This document shows positions 24,918 to 33,467 of a stretch of 53,195 nt of DNA, in pieces. Under the pieces are notes generated by a model. That model saw only the letters and a program-made list of their open reading frames with translations. It ran no database searches and had not been told where the DNA came from. This stretch comes from Terriglobales bacterium. GTDB lineage: Bacteria; Acidobacteriota; Terriglobia; Terriglobales; Acidobacteriaceae. Made by a program: the position numbers and the translations under genes. Where the stretch lies: positions 1 through 53,195 of the forward strand of contig JAATEV010000084.1 of the NCBI GenBank assembly GCA_015655585.1. The letters run 5' to 3'. Numbering within the stretch: position 1 is the first letter of the stretch; each line of letters starts with the position of its first letter.

Positions 24918-26507
24918 ATGACGCGCAGCCTCAAAGCCCTGTCCGCTCTCACCACAATCCTCCTCCTCTCCGCGCAAGCCCAGCGGCCCAATCGCGCTCC
25001 CGTAGCCGTGGGCACAAAACTAGCCGAAGGCCAGGCCTACGTCACCCTCATTCGCCTCCAACACCAGCCCAACCCCGCCGACAATGGCCGCATCCTCATC
25101 TCCTTCGAGCCCAACGGCATGGAGGGCCTGCCCATCTACGAGAGCCGCGACGAAGGCAACTCCTGGCAACTAGTCACTTACGCCACCGACTCCCAGCACT
25201 CCGACCACGCCACCTGCAACCTCCACTGGCAGCCGAACCTCCTAGAACTCCCCCGCACCATCGGCCCTCTCAAAGCCGGAACCCTCCTCCTCTCTGCCAG
25301 CGACGTCTGCAACGACACCCACAGCCGCATGGCCTCCATGCAGCTTCAGCTCTACACCTCCACCGACCTGGGCCGCACCTGGCAATACCTCTCCTCCGTC
25401 ATCGACGGCACCGCCGCGCTCCCCGTCTGGGAGCCCAACCTCCTCCTCCTCGACGACGGCAAACTAGTCATCTTCTACTCCTCCGAGACCCACAAGACCG
25501 ACGGCTACAACCAACTCCTCGCCCACAAAGTCTCCACTGACTTCGGCAAAACCTGGGGCTCCGAGGTCTACGACGCAGCCTTTCCCGGCGGCGTCGAGCG
25601 TCCCGGCATGGTCGTCATCGCCCGCCTGCCGGACAAGCGTTACGTCATGAGCTACGAGGCCGTCGAAGGTCCCATCGAAGATCAGGTCTACCTCAAATAC
25701 TCCCCCGACGGTCTCCACTGGAACCCCACCGATCGCGGCACGCCCATTCAGTCCGAAGGCGGCGAGTACCCCGTCAACACCCCCGTCGTAAGCTGGTTCC
25801 CGCTCCTCGGCCCCAACGGAGTCCTCATCGTCAGCTCCCGCTCCGCACGCGGAGGCGGCGACCCCAGTGGCCGCTCGCTCTTCTGGAACGCCAATAACGG
25901 CGAAGGCCCCTGGTGGGAGGTTCCCGCCCCTGTGCAGAAGCTCTTCAACATCCGCAGCGGCTGGACCCAGGCCCTCATGCTCCGCCCTGACGGAAGGATG
26001 CTCCACATCACCTCCTCCGCCTCCGCCGACGACCTCAACACCCCATCCAAAAACCAGATCCTCTTCAACACAGCCGCTCTCGACCTCAACCGCTACGAAG
26101 CCGAGGACGCCGCCCGCCAGGGCTCCGCCCTCATGCGCGATCCCGCCATGTCCAACGGAGCCAAAGTCCGCCTCGGCGCAAAAGAGATCGGCCACCTGAC
26201 CTTCCACATCTATCTAGCCAAAGCAGGCCCATACCACCTAGCCGTCAGCTACAGCGACATAGGCATTCCCGCCACTCCCCGCCTGACCGCTAACGGCGAA
26301 GCCCTACAAGGAACCACCCTCATCTCCAAACCCGACGAAGCAACCGCCACCCTCCGCAACCGAGATCTAGGCACCCGCGGCAACGGAGACAGCATCACCC
26401 TCACCACCTCCGCCCATCTAAAAGCAGGCATCAACACTATAGAAATCACCGGCGGAGCCTACGCCCTCGACATCGACTACCTCGAAATCACTCCATCCAC
26501 TCCCTGA
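24918..26507 (+). CDS. Secreted sialidase-fold (BNR repeat) glycoside hydrolase with C-terminal CBM-like domain
   Basis: 529 residues with a signal peptide (MTRSLKALSALTTILLLSAQA). The main part (about 30-390) has repeated Asp-box-like motifs (SRDEGNSWQL, STDLGRTWQYL, STDFGKTWGS, SPDGLHWNP), the mark of a six-bladed sialidase-fold propeller as in GH33 and GH93. The C-terminal part (about 395-525, RYEAEDAARQGSA to YALDIDYLEI) resembles a CBM35/CBM6-type carbohydrate-binding module. It would act in the periplasm or outside the cell on a polysaccharide, with exo-arabinanase (GH93-like) or sialidase activity both possible. It is followed after 84 bp by the M1-like gene. Confidence 0.82.
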   Translation: MTRSLKALSALTTILLLSAQAQRPNRAPVAVGTKLAEGQAYVTLIRLQHQPNPADNGRILISFEPNGMEGLPIYESRDEGNSWQLVTYATDSQHSDHATCNLHWQPNLLELPRTIGPLKAGTLLLSASDVCNDTHSRMASMQLQLYTSTDLGRTWQYLSSVIDGTAALPVWEPNLLLLDDGKLVIFYSSETHKTDGYNQLLAHKVSTDFGKTWGSEVYDAAFPGGVERPGMVVIARLPDKRYVMSYEAVEGPIEDQVYLKYSPDGLHWNPTDRGTPIQSEGGEYPVNTPVVSWFPLLGPNGVLIVSSRSARGGGDPSGRSLFWNANNGEGPWWEVPAPVQKLFNIRSGWTQALMLRPDGRMLHITSSASADDLNTPSKNQILFNTAALDLNRYEAEDAARQGSALMRDPAMSNGAKVRLGAKEIGHLTFHIYLAKAGPYHLAVSYSDIGIPATPRLTANGEALQGTTLISKPDEATATLRNRDLGTRGNGDSITLTTSAHLKAGINTIEITGGAYALDIDYLEITPSTP

Positions 26508-26591
26508 CTTTACCTCCGCAACCACGCCTCAACGCGCTGATCCACGTGGCCCAATCTTCGTCAACCGCGTCTAACTCCTTGACGCGGTACC

Positions 26592-28619
26592 ATGATCCCT
26601 GAGGAACTTTTGGCCAGCATGTCTGCACTCTCCCGCATTCTCCGCTCACCGATTCTCCGCTCCCCAATCGTCCAACTCTCCGTCTGCCTGCTCGCCGTTC
26701 CCGCACTGGCCGCTCCTCCCGCCACACGCCAGCAGCTTCAGATCACCGGCTACGTCATCTCCGCCGATCTCGACCCCGCATCCAATCGCCTCACAGCCAC
26801 CGCCGACGTCACCTTCACCACCCTCGAAGACGTCACCTCCCCCAGCTTCGAACTCAACAACGGCCTCCAGCTCACCAAGGCCACTGACGCCAAAAACCAG
26901 CCGCTCGAATCCGAACGCCTCACCAGCAACAGCACCGTCCGCTTCACCCTCACCAACCCCATCCCCAAAGGCACCACCACCACCTTCCACTTCGAGTACG
27001 CCGGCACCCTCAAAGGCTCCGACACCAGCCCCGTCGAAGGCATCAAGATGGCTTCCGTCGAAGATCCCATCAGCATCCTCCTCTACCCCGGAGCCTGGTT
27101 CCCTATGACCGGCCTCTACACCAACCGCTTCACCGCCGAGATGCACATCCGCGTGCCCTCCGACGAACGCGTCGTAGGCTCCGGTAGCGGAGTCGCCGCC
27201 ACCAAGTCCCTCCCCGGCAACCGCACCGAGTACACCTTCAACTGGGCTAAACCCGGCTTCCCCGGCACCATCATCGCAGGCAAGTTCCTCGAACCCACCA
27301 CCGCCGGAAACATGCACGTCTACGTGACCGAGAGAACCAAAGAGGCCTCCGCCGACTTCGCTCGTCAGGCCGAGCGTGAGTTCCTCTACATGTCCGCCAC
27401 CTTCGGCCAGCCCGAATCCGCCCGCATCAACCTCGTCGAGCTTCCCGACGACGCCGTATCCGCCACCTGGGCCCCCGAGATCGCCGCCATCGCCGGAAAC
27501 CGCATCATTGCCCGCAACGAACAGCGTCTCCTCTCCAACACCCTCGCCCACCAGTGGTGGGGTAATCAGGTCTCCCCCGCCACCATGAACGACGCGTGGA
27601 TCACCAACGGCATGTCCCGCTACTCCGAGCTCATGTACCTCGAAGACTCCGCCGGAAAAACCGCCCTCCAGGCCGCCATTACCGACGTCTCCGCCGGGGC
27701 GCTCGCCTACGACACTGAGCCCCTCAACACCCTCGGTCGCCTCGATCCCTACTCCCCGCAATTCCAATCCATGACCCTCGAAAAGGGCGCGATGGTCTTC
27801 CACATGCTCCGCTGGGAGATGGGCGACGAGATCTTCGCCAAATTCCTCCGCGCCCTCCTCACCGAGTACGGCGGCAAATCTATCCGCACCTCAAACCTAC
27901 AGAAGATCGCCGAAGACCAGTCCAAGCTCAACCTCGAACCCTTCTTCGCCCAGTGGATCGACGGCACCGGAGCCCCCACCTTCACCAACAAGTACACCGT
28001 CTTCCGTCTCGGCAGTAACAAGGGCTTCCGCACCATCGGAGCCGTCAATCAGGATCTCGACCTCTTCCGTATGCCCATCGAGCTCCGCATCGAGACCGAC
28101 GGCAAGACCGAAATCCGCCGCGTAGACGTCTCCGGCACCGACTCCCAATTCACCGTAGAGACCTTCGGCCGCCCCCGCCGCATCACCGTCGATCCCGACG
28201 GCTGGCTCCTCAAGAGCACCCCCGACCTGGCCGTCCGCGTAGCTGTCCTGCGCGGCCAGCAGATGGTAGCGCAAGGCGACCTCACCGGCGCGCTAGCCGA
28301 GTACCAGAAGGCCCTCGACTCCAACAGGAACAGCTCTCTCGCCTCCTACCGCATAGGCGAAATCTTCTTCATGCAGCGCAACTACCAGTCCGCCGCCAAC
28401 AGCTTCCGCGACTCTCTCCGCGGCGACTTAGACCCCAAGTGGACCGAGGTCTGGAGCCACATCGAGCTGGGCCGCATCTTCGACGTAACCGGCCAGCGCG
28501 ACCGAGCCGTAAACGAGTACCGTCTAGCCGTCCAGACCAACGACAACACTCAGGGAGCCGTAAACGAAGCCCGCGCTTTAATGCAGAAACCCTACCAGCG
28601 CGAACGCACCGACAACTAA
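26592..28619 (+). CDS. M1-aminopeptidase-like protein lacking catalytic residues, with TPR tail
   Basis: 675 residues with an N-terminal signal peptide ending near ALAAPPA. Residues about 45-230 are the M1 N-terminal saddle and 230-480 the thermolysin-like domain. In place of HExxH the sequence reads NTLAH (316-320), the third zinc ligand Glu is Asn339 (ITNGM), and the usual catalytic Tyr before EKGA is Leu396, so zinc binding and catalysis should be lost. The C-terminus (about 550-670) contains about three TPR-like repeats. It is best read as a secreted pseudo-peptidase, perhaps a binding scaffold. The alternative start at 26619 (MSALSR) is equally plausible. Its stop overlaps the convergent TetR stop by four bases. 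Confidence 0.85.
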   Translation: MIPEELLASMSALSRILRSPILRSPIVQLSVCLLAVPALAAPPATRQQLQITGYVISADLDPASNRLTATADVTFTTLEDVTSPSFELNNGLQLTKATDAKNQPLESERLTSNSTVRFTLTNPIPKGTTTTFHFEYAGTLKGSDTSPVEGIKMASVEDPISILLYPGAWFPMTGLYTNRFTAEMHIRVPSDERVVGSGSGVAATKSLPGNRTEYTFNWAKPGFPGTIIAGKFLEPTTAGNMHVYVTERTKEASADFARQAEREFLYMSATFGQPESARINLVELPDDAVSATWAPEIAAIAGNRIIARNEQRLLSNTLAHQWWGNQVSPATMNDAWITNGMSRYSELMYLEDSAGKTALQAAITDVSAGALAYDTEPLNTLGRLDPYSPQFQSMTLEKGAMVFHMLRWEMGDEIFAKFLRALLTEYGGKSIRTSNLQKIAEDQSKLNLEPFFAQWIDGTGAPTFTNKYTVFRLGSNKGFRTIGAVNQDLDLFRMPIELRIETDGKTEIRRVDVSGTDSQFTVETFGRPRRITVDPDGWLLKSTPDLAVRVAVLRGQQMVAQGDLTGALAEYQKALDSNRNSSLASYRIGEIFFMQRNYQSAANSFRDSLRGDLDPKWTEVWSHIELGRIFDVTGQRDRAVNEYRLAVQTNDNTQGAVNEARALMQKPYQRERTDN

Positions 28620-29257
28620 GCAGCATTCCCCTTCGTACAAGCCCTCAGATAAGCCCGCGTAAGAAACACAAGCTCATCGCGTAAAGCTTCATAAGAACTC
28701 TCCGCCGCCCCAAACTCCAGCAACCGGCGACTGACGCCCGCCATCGTAGCCTGCAACATCGAAGCCACCATCTGCGGATCGGTCGTCAGCTCCTCCTTAG
28801 CAGTCGCAAGCATCGCAACAACAATCCGATTGACCTTGCGGCTCGTCTCCCGTGAAACCTTCGCTCCATCCACGTCCGAGCTGACCGCATAGAGAGCGGC
28901 GCTGGCCTTCGCGTCTCTCATCTTCGCCGCCATAAAGCTCGTCACCAGAGCCACCGCCATCTCTTCCAGCGAAGCTCCCTCCTGCTCGCGGCAGGTCTCT
29001 TCCACAGCCAGAAAAACCTCATCCATGTGGCGCTGCAAAGCCGCCCGCAGCAACGCGCTCTTATTCGGAAAATACTGGTAGAGCGTACCCACCGAAACTC
29101 CGGCGCGAGCCGCAACCCGCGTCGTAGTCAATTGCTCTTTGCCCACTCGAAGCAAAACCTGAATCGTAGCCTTCAGAATCGCCTCCACGCTCGCAACCGA
29201 GCGAGCCTGAACCGGCGTTTTTCGCGGCTCCAACGTACTTTGCAATCGCTTCTCCAA
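28616..29257 (-). CDS. TetR-family transcriptional regulator
   Basis: 213 residues. The N-terminal helix-turn-helix (about 20-66) contains TTTRVAARAGVSVGTLYQYFPNKSALL; the C-terminal ligand-binding half is helical and unassigned. It is divergent from the aldo-keto reductase gene with 70 bp between, and an inverted repeat TGAAG-TTTT-CTTCA lies in that gap, so it probably represses the reductase and itself. A second TetR with a strongly similar HTH is encoded 2 kb away (31293). Confidence 0.93.
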   Translation of the reverse strand: MEKRLQSTLEPRKTPVQARSVASVEAILKATIQVLLRVGKEQLTTTRVAARAGVSVGTLYQYFPNKSALLRAALQRHMDEVFLAVEETCREQEGASLEEMAVALVTSFMAAKMRDAKASAALYAVSSDVDGAKVSRETSRKVNRIVVAMLATAKEELTTDPQMVASMLQATMAGVSRRLLEFGAAESSYEALRDELVFLTRAYLRACTKGNAA

Positions 29258-29273
29258 ATGCGAACTCCTAATC

Positions 29274-29287
29274 TGAAGTTTTCTTCA
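29274..29287. promoter_or_regulatory. Candidate TetR operator TGAAG-TTTT-CTTCA
   Basis: A perfect 5-bp inverted repeat in the 70-bp gap between divergent tetR and aldo-keto reductase genes. The position suits a shared operator; the arms are short, so chance cannot be excluded. Confidence 0.4.
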
Positions 29288-29327
29288 TCTAACCCATTGT
29301 AAGCAGTACCCCGGAAACAGGAGACAC

Positions 29328-30215
29328 ATGACGCAGCCATCGAATTCCCCCTTTACCTTCCCCAACACCTCCCTCACCGTAGACCGCATGGGCTACGGTG
29401 CCATGCAGCTAGCCGGGCAGGACGGCAACAAGCGAGTCTGGGGTCCCCCGCGCGATGTCCCCGCAGCCCTCGACGTCCTCCGCGAAGCCATAGCCTCCGG
29501 CGTCAATCACATCGACACCAGCGACTTCTACGGCCCCCACGTCACCAATCAGCTCATCAAGCAGGCGCTCCACCCCTACTCCGACGATCTCGTCATCATC
29601 ACCAAAGTAGGCGCACGCCGTGCCAGCGACGGCTCCTGGCCGCACGCCCGCTCCCGTCAGGAGATCATCGACGCCGTGCACGACAATCTCCGCAACCTCG
29701 GCCTCGACACCCTCCACGTCGTCAATCTCCGCATCGGCGGCTTCTCCGAGCCAGTCGACGAGCCCTTCGAGGAACCGCTCACCGCGCTCATCGAGCTCAA
29801 GCAGCAGGGACTGATCCAGCACATCGGCCTCAGCACCGTCTCCCCCCAGCAGTTAGCCGAAGCACAAAAGCTGACCGAGATCGTCTGCATCCAGAACTTC
29901 TACAACGTAGCCCAGCGCAGCGATGACGCCTTCATCGACGACCTCGCCAAACAAGGCATCGCCTACGTGCCATACTTCCCACTGGGAGGCTTCTCCCTGC
30001 TGCAATCGTCCAAACTCGACGAAGTGGCCGCATCGCTCGAAGCCACTCCCATGCAGGTAGCGCTCTCCTGGCTCCTTCACCGCTCCCCCAACATCCTGCT
30101 GATCCCCGGCACCTCGTCGGTCGGACACCTCCGCGAGAACCTCAAGGCCGCAACGCTCAAACTACCCGCTGAAGCCTTAGCCAAACTCGACGGCCTAAGC
30201 GCCGCAACCGCCTAG
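29328..30215 (+). CDS. Aldo-keto reductase, YdbC-like
   Basis: 295 residues, an NADPH-dependent (beta/alpha)8 reductase. Asp63 and Tyr68 (HIDTSDFYGP) and Lys93 (IITKVG) of the AKR tetrad are present, but the usual His position reads Arg135 (VVNLRIGGF). The C-terminal half (IGLSTVSPQQLAEA, CIQNFYNVAQR, PYFPLGGF, LLIPGTSSVGHLRENL) closely follows the YdbC-type subgroup, in which this VNLR motif is typical. Substrate is unknown; carbonyl detoxification is likely given the divergent TetR gene. Confidence 0.92.
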   Translation: MTQPSNSPFTFPNTSLTVDRMGYGAMQLAGQDGNKRVWGPPRDVPAALDVLREAIASGVNHIDTSDFYGPHVTNQLIKQALHPYSDDLVIITKVGARRASDGSWPHARSRQEIIDAVHDNLRNLGLDTLHVVNLRIGGFSEPVDEPFEEPLTALIELKQQGLIQHIGLSTVSPQQLAEAQKLTEIVCIQNFYNVAQRSDDAFIDDLAKQGIAYVPYFPLGGFSLLQSSKLDEVAASLEATPMQVALSWLLHRSPNILLIPGTSSVGHLRENLKAATLKLPAEALAKLDGLSAATA

Positions 30216-30228
30216 CCTCTCTCTCAAA

Positions 30229-30262
30229 GCGCGTGACGCATTCACACCAATGCGTCACGCGC
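30229..30262. terminator. Bidirectional terminator hairpin
   Basis: GCGCGTGACGCATT, loop CACACC, AATGCGTCACGCGC: a perfect 14-bp stem between the convergent aldo-keto reductase and NmrA-family genes. There is no clear T run, but position and stability suit termination in both directions. Confidence 0.75.
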
Positions 30263-30295
30263 CATTCGAAAGCTGAAGCTCTTAGCTGTTCATAA

Positions 30296-31174
30296 TCAGC
30301 CAACAGGCAATAGTGTTCTTTGAGAGAAGACCGCCTTATAGTCTTTCAGAAAACTCCGGAAGGATCGCGGTGCATGACCTGTCACCTTCTGAACATCGCC
30401 CGATACGCCGGGCGCCTCTCCTCTCCGATAGTGGCCGTAGTCTTCGACCAGCCCCTCAGCCTGCCAGAGCGGCATCCCATACGCGAGCAGGGCCTCCTGC
30501 ATAGCCGCGTCCGGTACGTCGATGTAGTCAACCTGTTTGCCAAGTGCCTCTGAAAACTGCGAGGCCAGCTCCCGATGCGTAAGGGCTTCGGGGCCGGTAA
30601 TGTCATACACCTTCCCTTCATGACCTTCCCCCGTAAGCGCTGCAGCCGCCACCTCGGCAATATCTCGAACATCGACCAGACTCACCCGCGCATCGCCCGC
30701 CGGTGCGAAAAAACGACCTTCCGATTCGATAGATCCCGCAAAACCCAGCAGAGCCTGCATGTAAAGATTCGGGCGCAAGCAGGTAAATGACATCCCCGAA
30801 GCCGCAAGCGCCTCTTCTACGATTGCATGGTAGCGAAGGAAGCGCACGGGCGAGTCCTGATCGGCGTGCAACTGCGAGAGATACACGACATGACGCACAC
30901 CCGACTCCTTCGCCGCCTCGACGAATCGGAGTTGCTGTTCTTCGACACGCTCAGAAGAGTTCGTCGTAAGAAACGCTCTATCCACCCCACGAAGCGCCTT
31001 CACAAGGCTCTCCCGATCATCGAAATCGCCCGACACAAACTCTACATTGTTTGAGCGAAATCCCGCCTCTGTAGGCAGTTTGCGCACCATTGCTCGAATA
31101 AGAATGCCAAGCGGCTCCAACTGCTTGATTAATTCCGTACCGTTTCCGCCTGTTGCTCCAGTCACTAAAATCAT
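30296..31174 (-). CDS. NmrA-family NAD(P)-binding protein
   Basis: 292 residues, an atypical short-chain dehydrogenase fold. The start MILVTGATGGNGTELIKQL carries the GxxGxxG dinucleotide motif; VEFVSGDFDDRESL, AFLTTNSS, VVYLSQLHA and LRPNLYMQALLGFAGS follow the NmrA/QOR2-like pattern, in which proteins act as NAD(P)H quinone reductases or redox sensors. The Tyr-x3-Lys of classical SDRs is not obvious. It is divergent from a TetR gene with about 118 bp between. Confidence 0.9.
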   Translation of the reverse strand: MILVTGATGGNGTELIKQLEPLGILIRAMVRKLPTEAGFRSNNVEFVSGDFDDRESLVKALRGVDRAFLTTNSSERVEEQQLRFVEAAKESGVRHVVYLSQLHADQDSPVRFLRYHAIVEEALAASGMSFTCLRPNLYMQALLGFAGSIESEGRFFAPAGDARVSLVDVRDIAEVAAAALTGEGHEGKVYDITGPEALTHRELASQFSEALGKQVDYIDVPDAAMQEALLAYGMPLWQAEGLVEDYGHYRRGEAPGVSGDVQKVTGHAPRSFRSFLKDYKAVFSQRTLLPVG

Positions 31175-31217
31175 TTCCGAGTCTCCCGGCGAGCCTTGCC
31201 GCCATTGTTATCAAATG

Positions 31218-31233
31218 CCGTCCACTGAACGGT
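31218..31233. promoter_or_regulatory. Candidate TetR operator between nmrA-like and tetR genes
   Basis: CCGTCCACTGAACGGT contains CCGT-N7-ACGG and an imperfect palindrome ACTGAACGGT/ACCGTTCAGT of the type bound by TetR proteins. It lies centrally between the divergent genes. Inference from position and symmetry only. Confidence 0.4.
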
Positions 31234-31292
31234 TTTTCTATTACCATGAGATCGCAATCCGACTCTGATAAAGCTCGCATTTGCCCCTGCCT

Positions 31293-31952
31293 ATGACCAA
31301 GCCTCTGAAGGCCCGTAAATCGCCTTTACAGACACGCGCCCGCGTATCTGTGGACTCCATCCTTGAGGCCAGTGCTCAGGTTCTCGAGGAGTATGGACTC
31401 AGAAAATTCAGCACAAACCGGGTGGCCCAGCGAGCCGGCGTAAGCATCGGAACGCTCTATCAATATTTTCCAAACAAGGAATCCTTGATCGCGGCGATCC
31501 AGCAGAAACATCTCGATGACTTGTCTGCGATCATGGAACGCGCATTTGCAACTGCCCGCGGCCAGAGCTTCGAAACCGCAATACGAACCATCGTCGAAGC
31601 CGATCTTGAAGTGCATCGCGTAAATCCCAAACTGCACAAGCTTCTCGTGGACGAAGTGGCAAGACTCGATGCTCATGGAGAGGAAGAGCTTCTGGATCGG
31701 GTCGTGACCGACGGACTTCTGGATCTGCTGAACCGGCACCGGAAATCCATTCGCGTTCCTGATCTAAGACTGGCCGTATTTCTTGTCATGCACATGGTGG
31801 AGAGTGTCGTTCATGCAGTCTTGCAGGAACGTCCAGCAAGCATCAGCTCAGGAGCGCTCACCAAAGAATTGGTTCGTGCCGTCACTGGCTACCTTTTGCA
31901 TGACGAAATAGAAAAAGATCACACGCATCCATTGGGTTCACAAACCAGATAG
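31293..31952 (+). CDS. TetR-family transcriptional regulator
   Basis: 219 residues from the ATG at 31293; a TTG four codons upstream is also possible. The HTH (FSTNRVAQRAGVSIGTLYQY, then FPNKESLI) is nearly the same as in the other TetR at 28616, while the ligand half differs, so they are paralogues with probably different inducers. It is divergent from the NmrA-like gene, its likely target. Base composition is less C-biased than the neighbours, hinting at separate acquisition. Confidence 0.92.
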   Translation: MTKPLKARKSPLQTRARVSVDSILEASAQVLEEYGLRKFSTNRVAQRAGVSIGTLYQYFPNKESLIAAIQQKHLDDLSAIMERAFATARGQSFETAIRTIVEADLEVHRVNPKLHKLLVDEVARLDAHGEEELLDRVVTDGLLDLLNRHRKSIRVPDLRLAVFLVMHMVESVVHAVLQERPASISSGALTKELVRAVTGYLLHDEIEKDHTHPLGSQTR

Positions 31953-31969
31953 ATATCCAGAAAGTCCCC

Positions 31970-33448
31970 TTACCCCGCACACCGCTCCATAGCCCCCACC
32001 AGCATCCCGGCCCACCGCGAGACCTGCTCCGCATACGCTCCCGTCCGCTCGTCCCTGCCGCCCTCCAGCACCGCCAGTTGCACAGCGAAGTTCCCTACCG
32101 TCGAGCTCTCCGGCGACCCGCGAAACACCTCCAGCCCCGTAGCCTCCGCCGTCAGCCGATTCAGAAACTCATTCCTGCTGGCCCCGCCCACCACAAACAA
32201 CCGCTTCAGCCGCTTCCCACTATGCAGAGCCACCCGCTCCAGCACCTTCGCATAACGGGCCGCCAGGCTATAAAAAATTAAATTCGCAAACTCCGGAGCG
32301 TTCTCCGCGCTCTCATCCAGCGGTTCCAGCCCCTTGCGAACCCGCTGCGCGTTGATCCGCTGCGGCATCCGCCCCGCCAGCATCAGGTCTGCATCGTCCA
32401 CATCCAGCAGCCCCGCCGGTCTGTCCATCGTCTCCGCCGCGGCCACCAGCTCCGGAACCGTCCACTCGCGGCCATCCTCGGCCCAGCGAGCGATGCACTG
32501 CCGCAGCAGCCACATTCCATTCACATTTTTGTGGAAACAAATCTTCCCGCCCACCGCGCCAAGATTCGTAAAGTTCTCGCCACTGGCCGCATCACCATGC
32601 CGCGGCTGCTCCAGCAGCGTCCCCACCAGCGACCACGTCCCCGAGCTGATATAAGCCCAGTCATTCCCAATCGCCGGAATCCCCGCAATCGCCGAAGCCG
32701 TATCATGGCACGCCGGAGCAATCAGCGCCGTGTCCCGAAACGCCTCCAGCTCCGCCAGCGGCCCCGTCAGCCGCCCCACCTCTGTTCCCGGTGGAACGAT
32801 CTTCGCCGCCGCGGCCAGGTCCAACCCTGCCGCCTGAAAGATCTCCCTGCACCATTCCCGTTCATACAGCGCGACCATCTCCGTATGCGTAGCGTTCGTA
32901 TGCTCCGCCACCCTCGCCCCGCCCCAGCGCGACAGCACATACTCCGGCAGATTCAGCCACTGCCTCCCCTCCGGCAGTCCCTGCAACCTGTCCGCATAGA
33001 GTTGGTACAGCGTATTGATCCGCAGCACCTGAACTCCCGTCAGCTCCCTCAACCGCTCCGGCGAGATCTTCCGATGCAGTGCTCGCTCCGCCTTCACCGT
33101 CCGCTCATCGCGATAGCAAAATGGATCGGCCAGCGCCCTCCCCTGCGCATCCAGCCGAACATAGTCCACCGCCCAGCCATCCACCGCAATCGAACGCACG
33201 CCCTCCTCGGCAATCGCCGCACACGCCCGCAACCCCTGCTCCAGCCCCGCTTCAATCGCAGCAAGGTCCCAGTGCAGCCCGCCTTCCCGCTTCACCGGAG
33301 CGTTCGCGAACCGATGCACCAGCGCAACCGCCGGAGCGTCGCCGTTCCATCGCAGCAGCGAGACCCGGCAACTCTCCGCCCCAAGATCCACCGCAATCAA
33401 CGCCCGTCTATCGACAGGCAGCAGCGTCTTCTCAGCCGCGAGCTTCAT
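31970..33448 (-). CDS. rhaB: Rhamnulokinase (FGGY family)
   Basis: 492 residues. It phosphorylates L-rhamnulose with ATP to rhamnulose 1-phosphate. The actin-fold ATPase is marked by LIAVDLGAESCRVSLLRW at the N-terminus, SIAVDGWAVDYVRLD, YRDERT, a HDTASA motif in the middle, YISSGTWSLVGT, and the second nucleotide-binding part VVGGASRNEFLNRLTAEATG near 430. The ATG at 33448 has GAGGGG seven bases upstream; a GTG five codons earlier does not. It follows rhaEW by 19 bp and is its operon partner. Confidence 0.95.
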   Translation of the reverse strand: MKLAAEKTLLPVDRRALIAVDLGAESCRVSLLRWNGDAPAVALVHRFANAPVKREGGLHWDLAAIEAGLEQGLRACAAIAEEGVRSIAVDGWAVDYVRLDAQGRALADPFCYRDERTVKAERALHRKISPERLRELTGVQVLRINTLYQLYADRLQGLPEGRQWLNLPEYVLSRWGGARVAEHTNATHTEMVALYEREWCREIFQAAGLDLAAAAKIVPPGTEVGRLTGPLAELEAFRDTALIAPACHDTASAIAGIPAIGNDWAYISSGTWSLVGTLLEQPRHGDAASGENFTNLGAVGGKICFHKNVNGMWLLRQCIARWAEDGREWTVPELVAAAETMDRPAGLLDVDDADLMLAGRMPQRINAQRVRKGLEPLDESAENAPEFANLIFYSLAARYAKVLERVALHSGKRLKRLFVVGGASRNEFLNRLTAEATGLEVFRGSPESSTVGNFAVQLAVLEGGRDERTGAYAEQVSRWAGMLVGAMERCAG

Positions 33449-33467
33449 CGCCGGTCCCCTCACCTCG

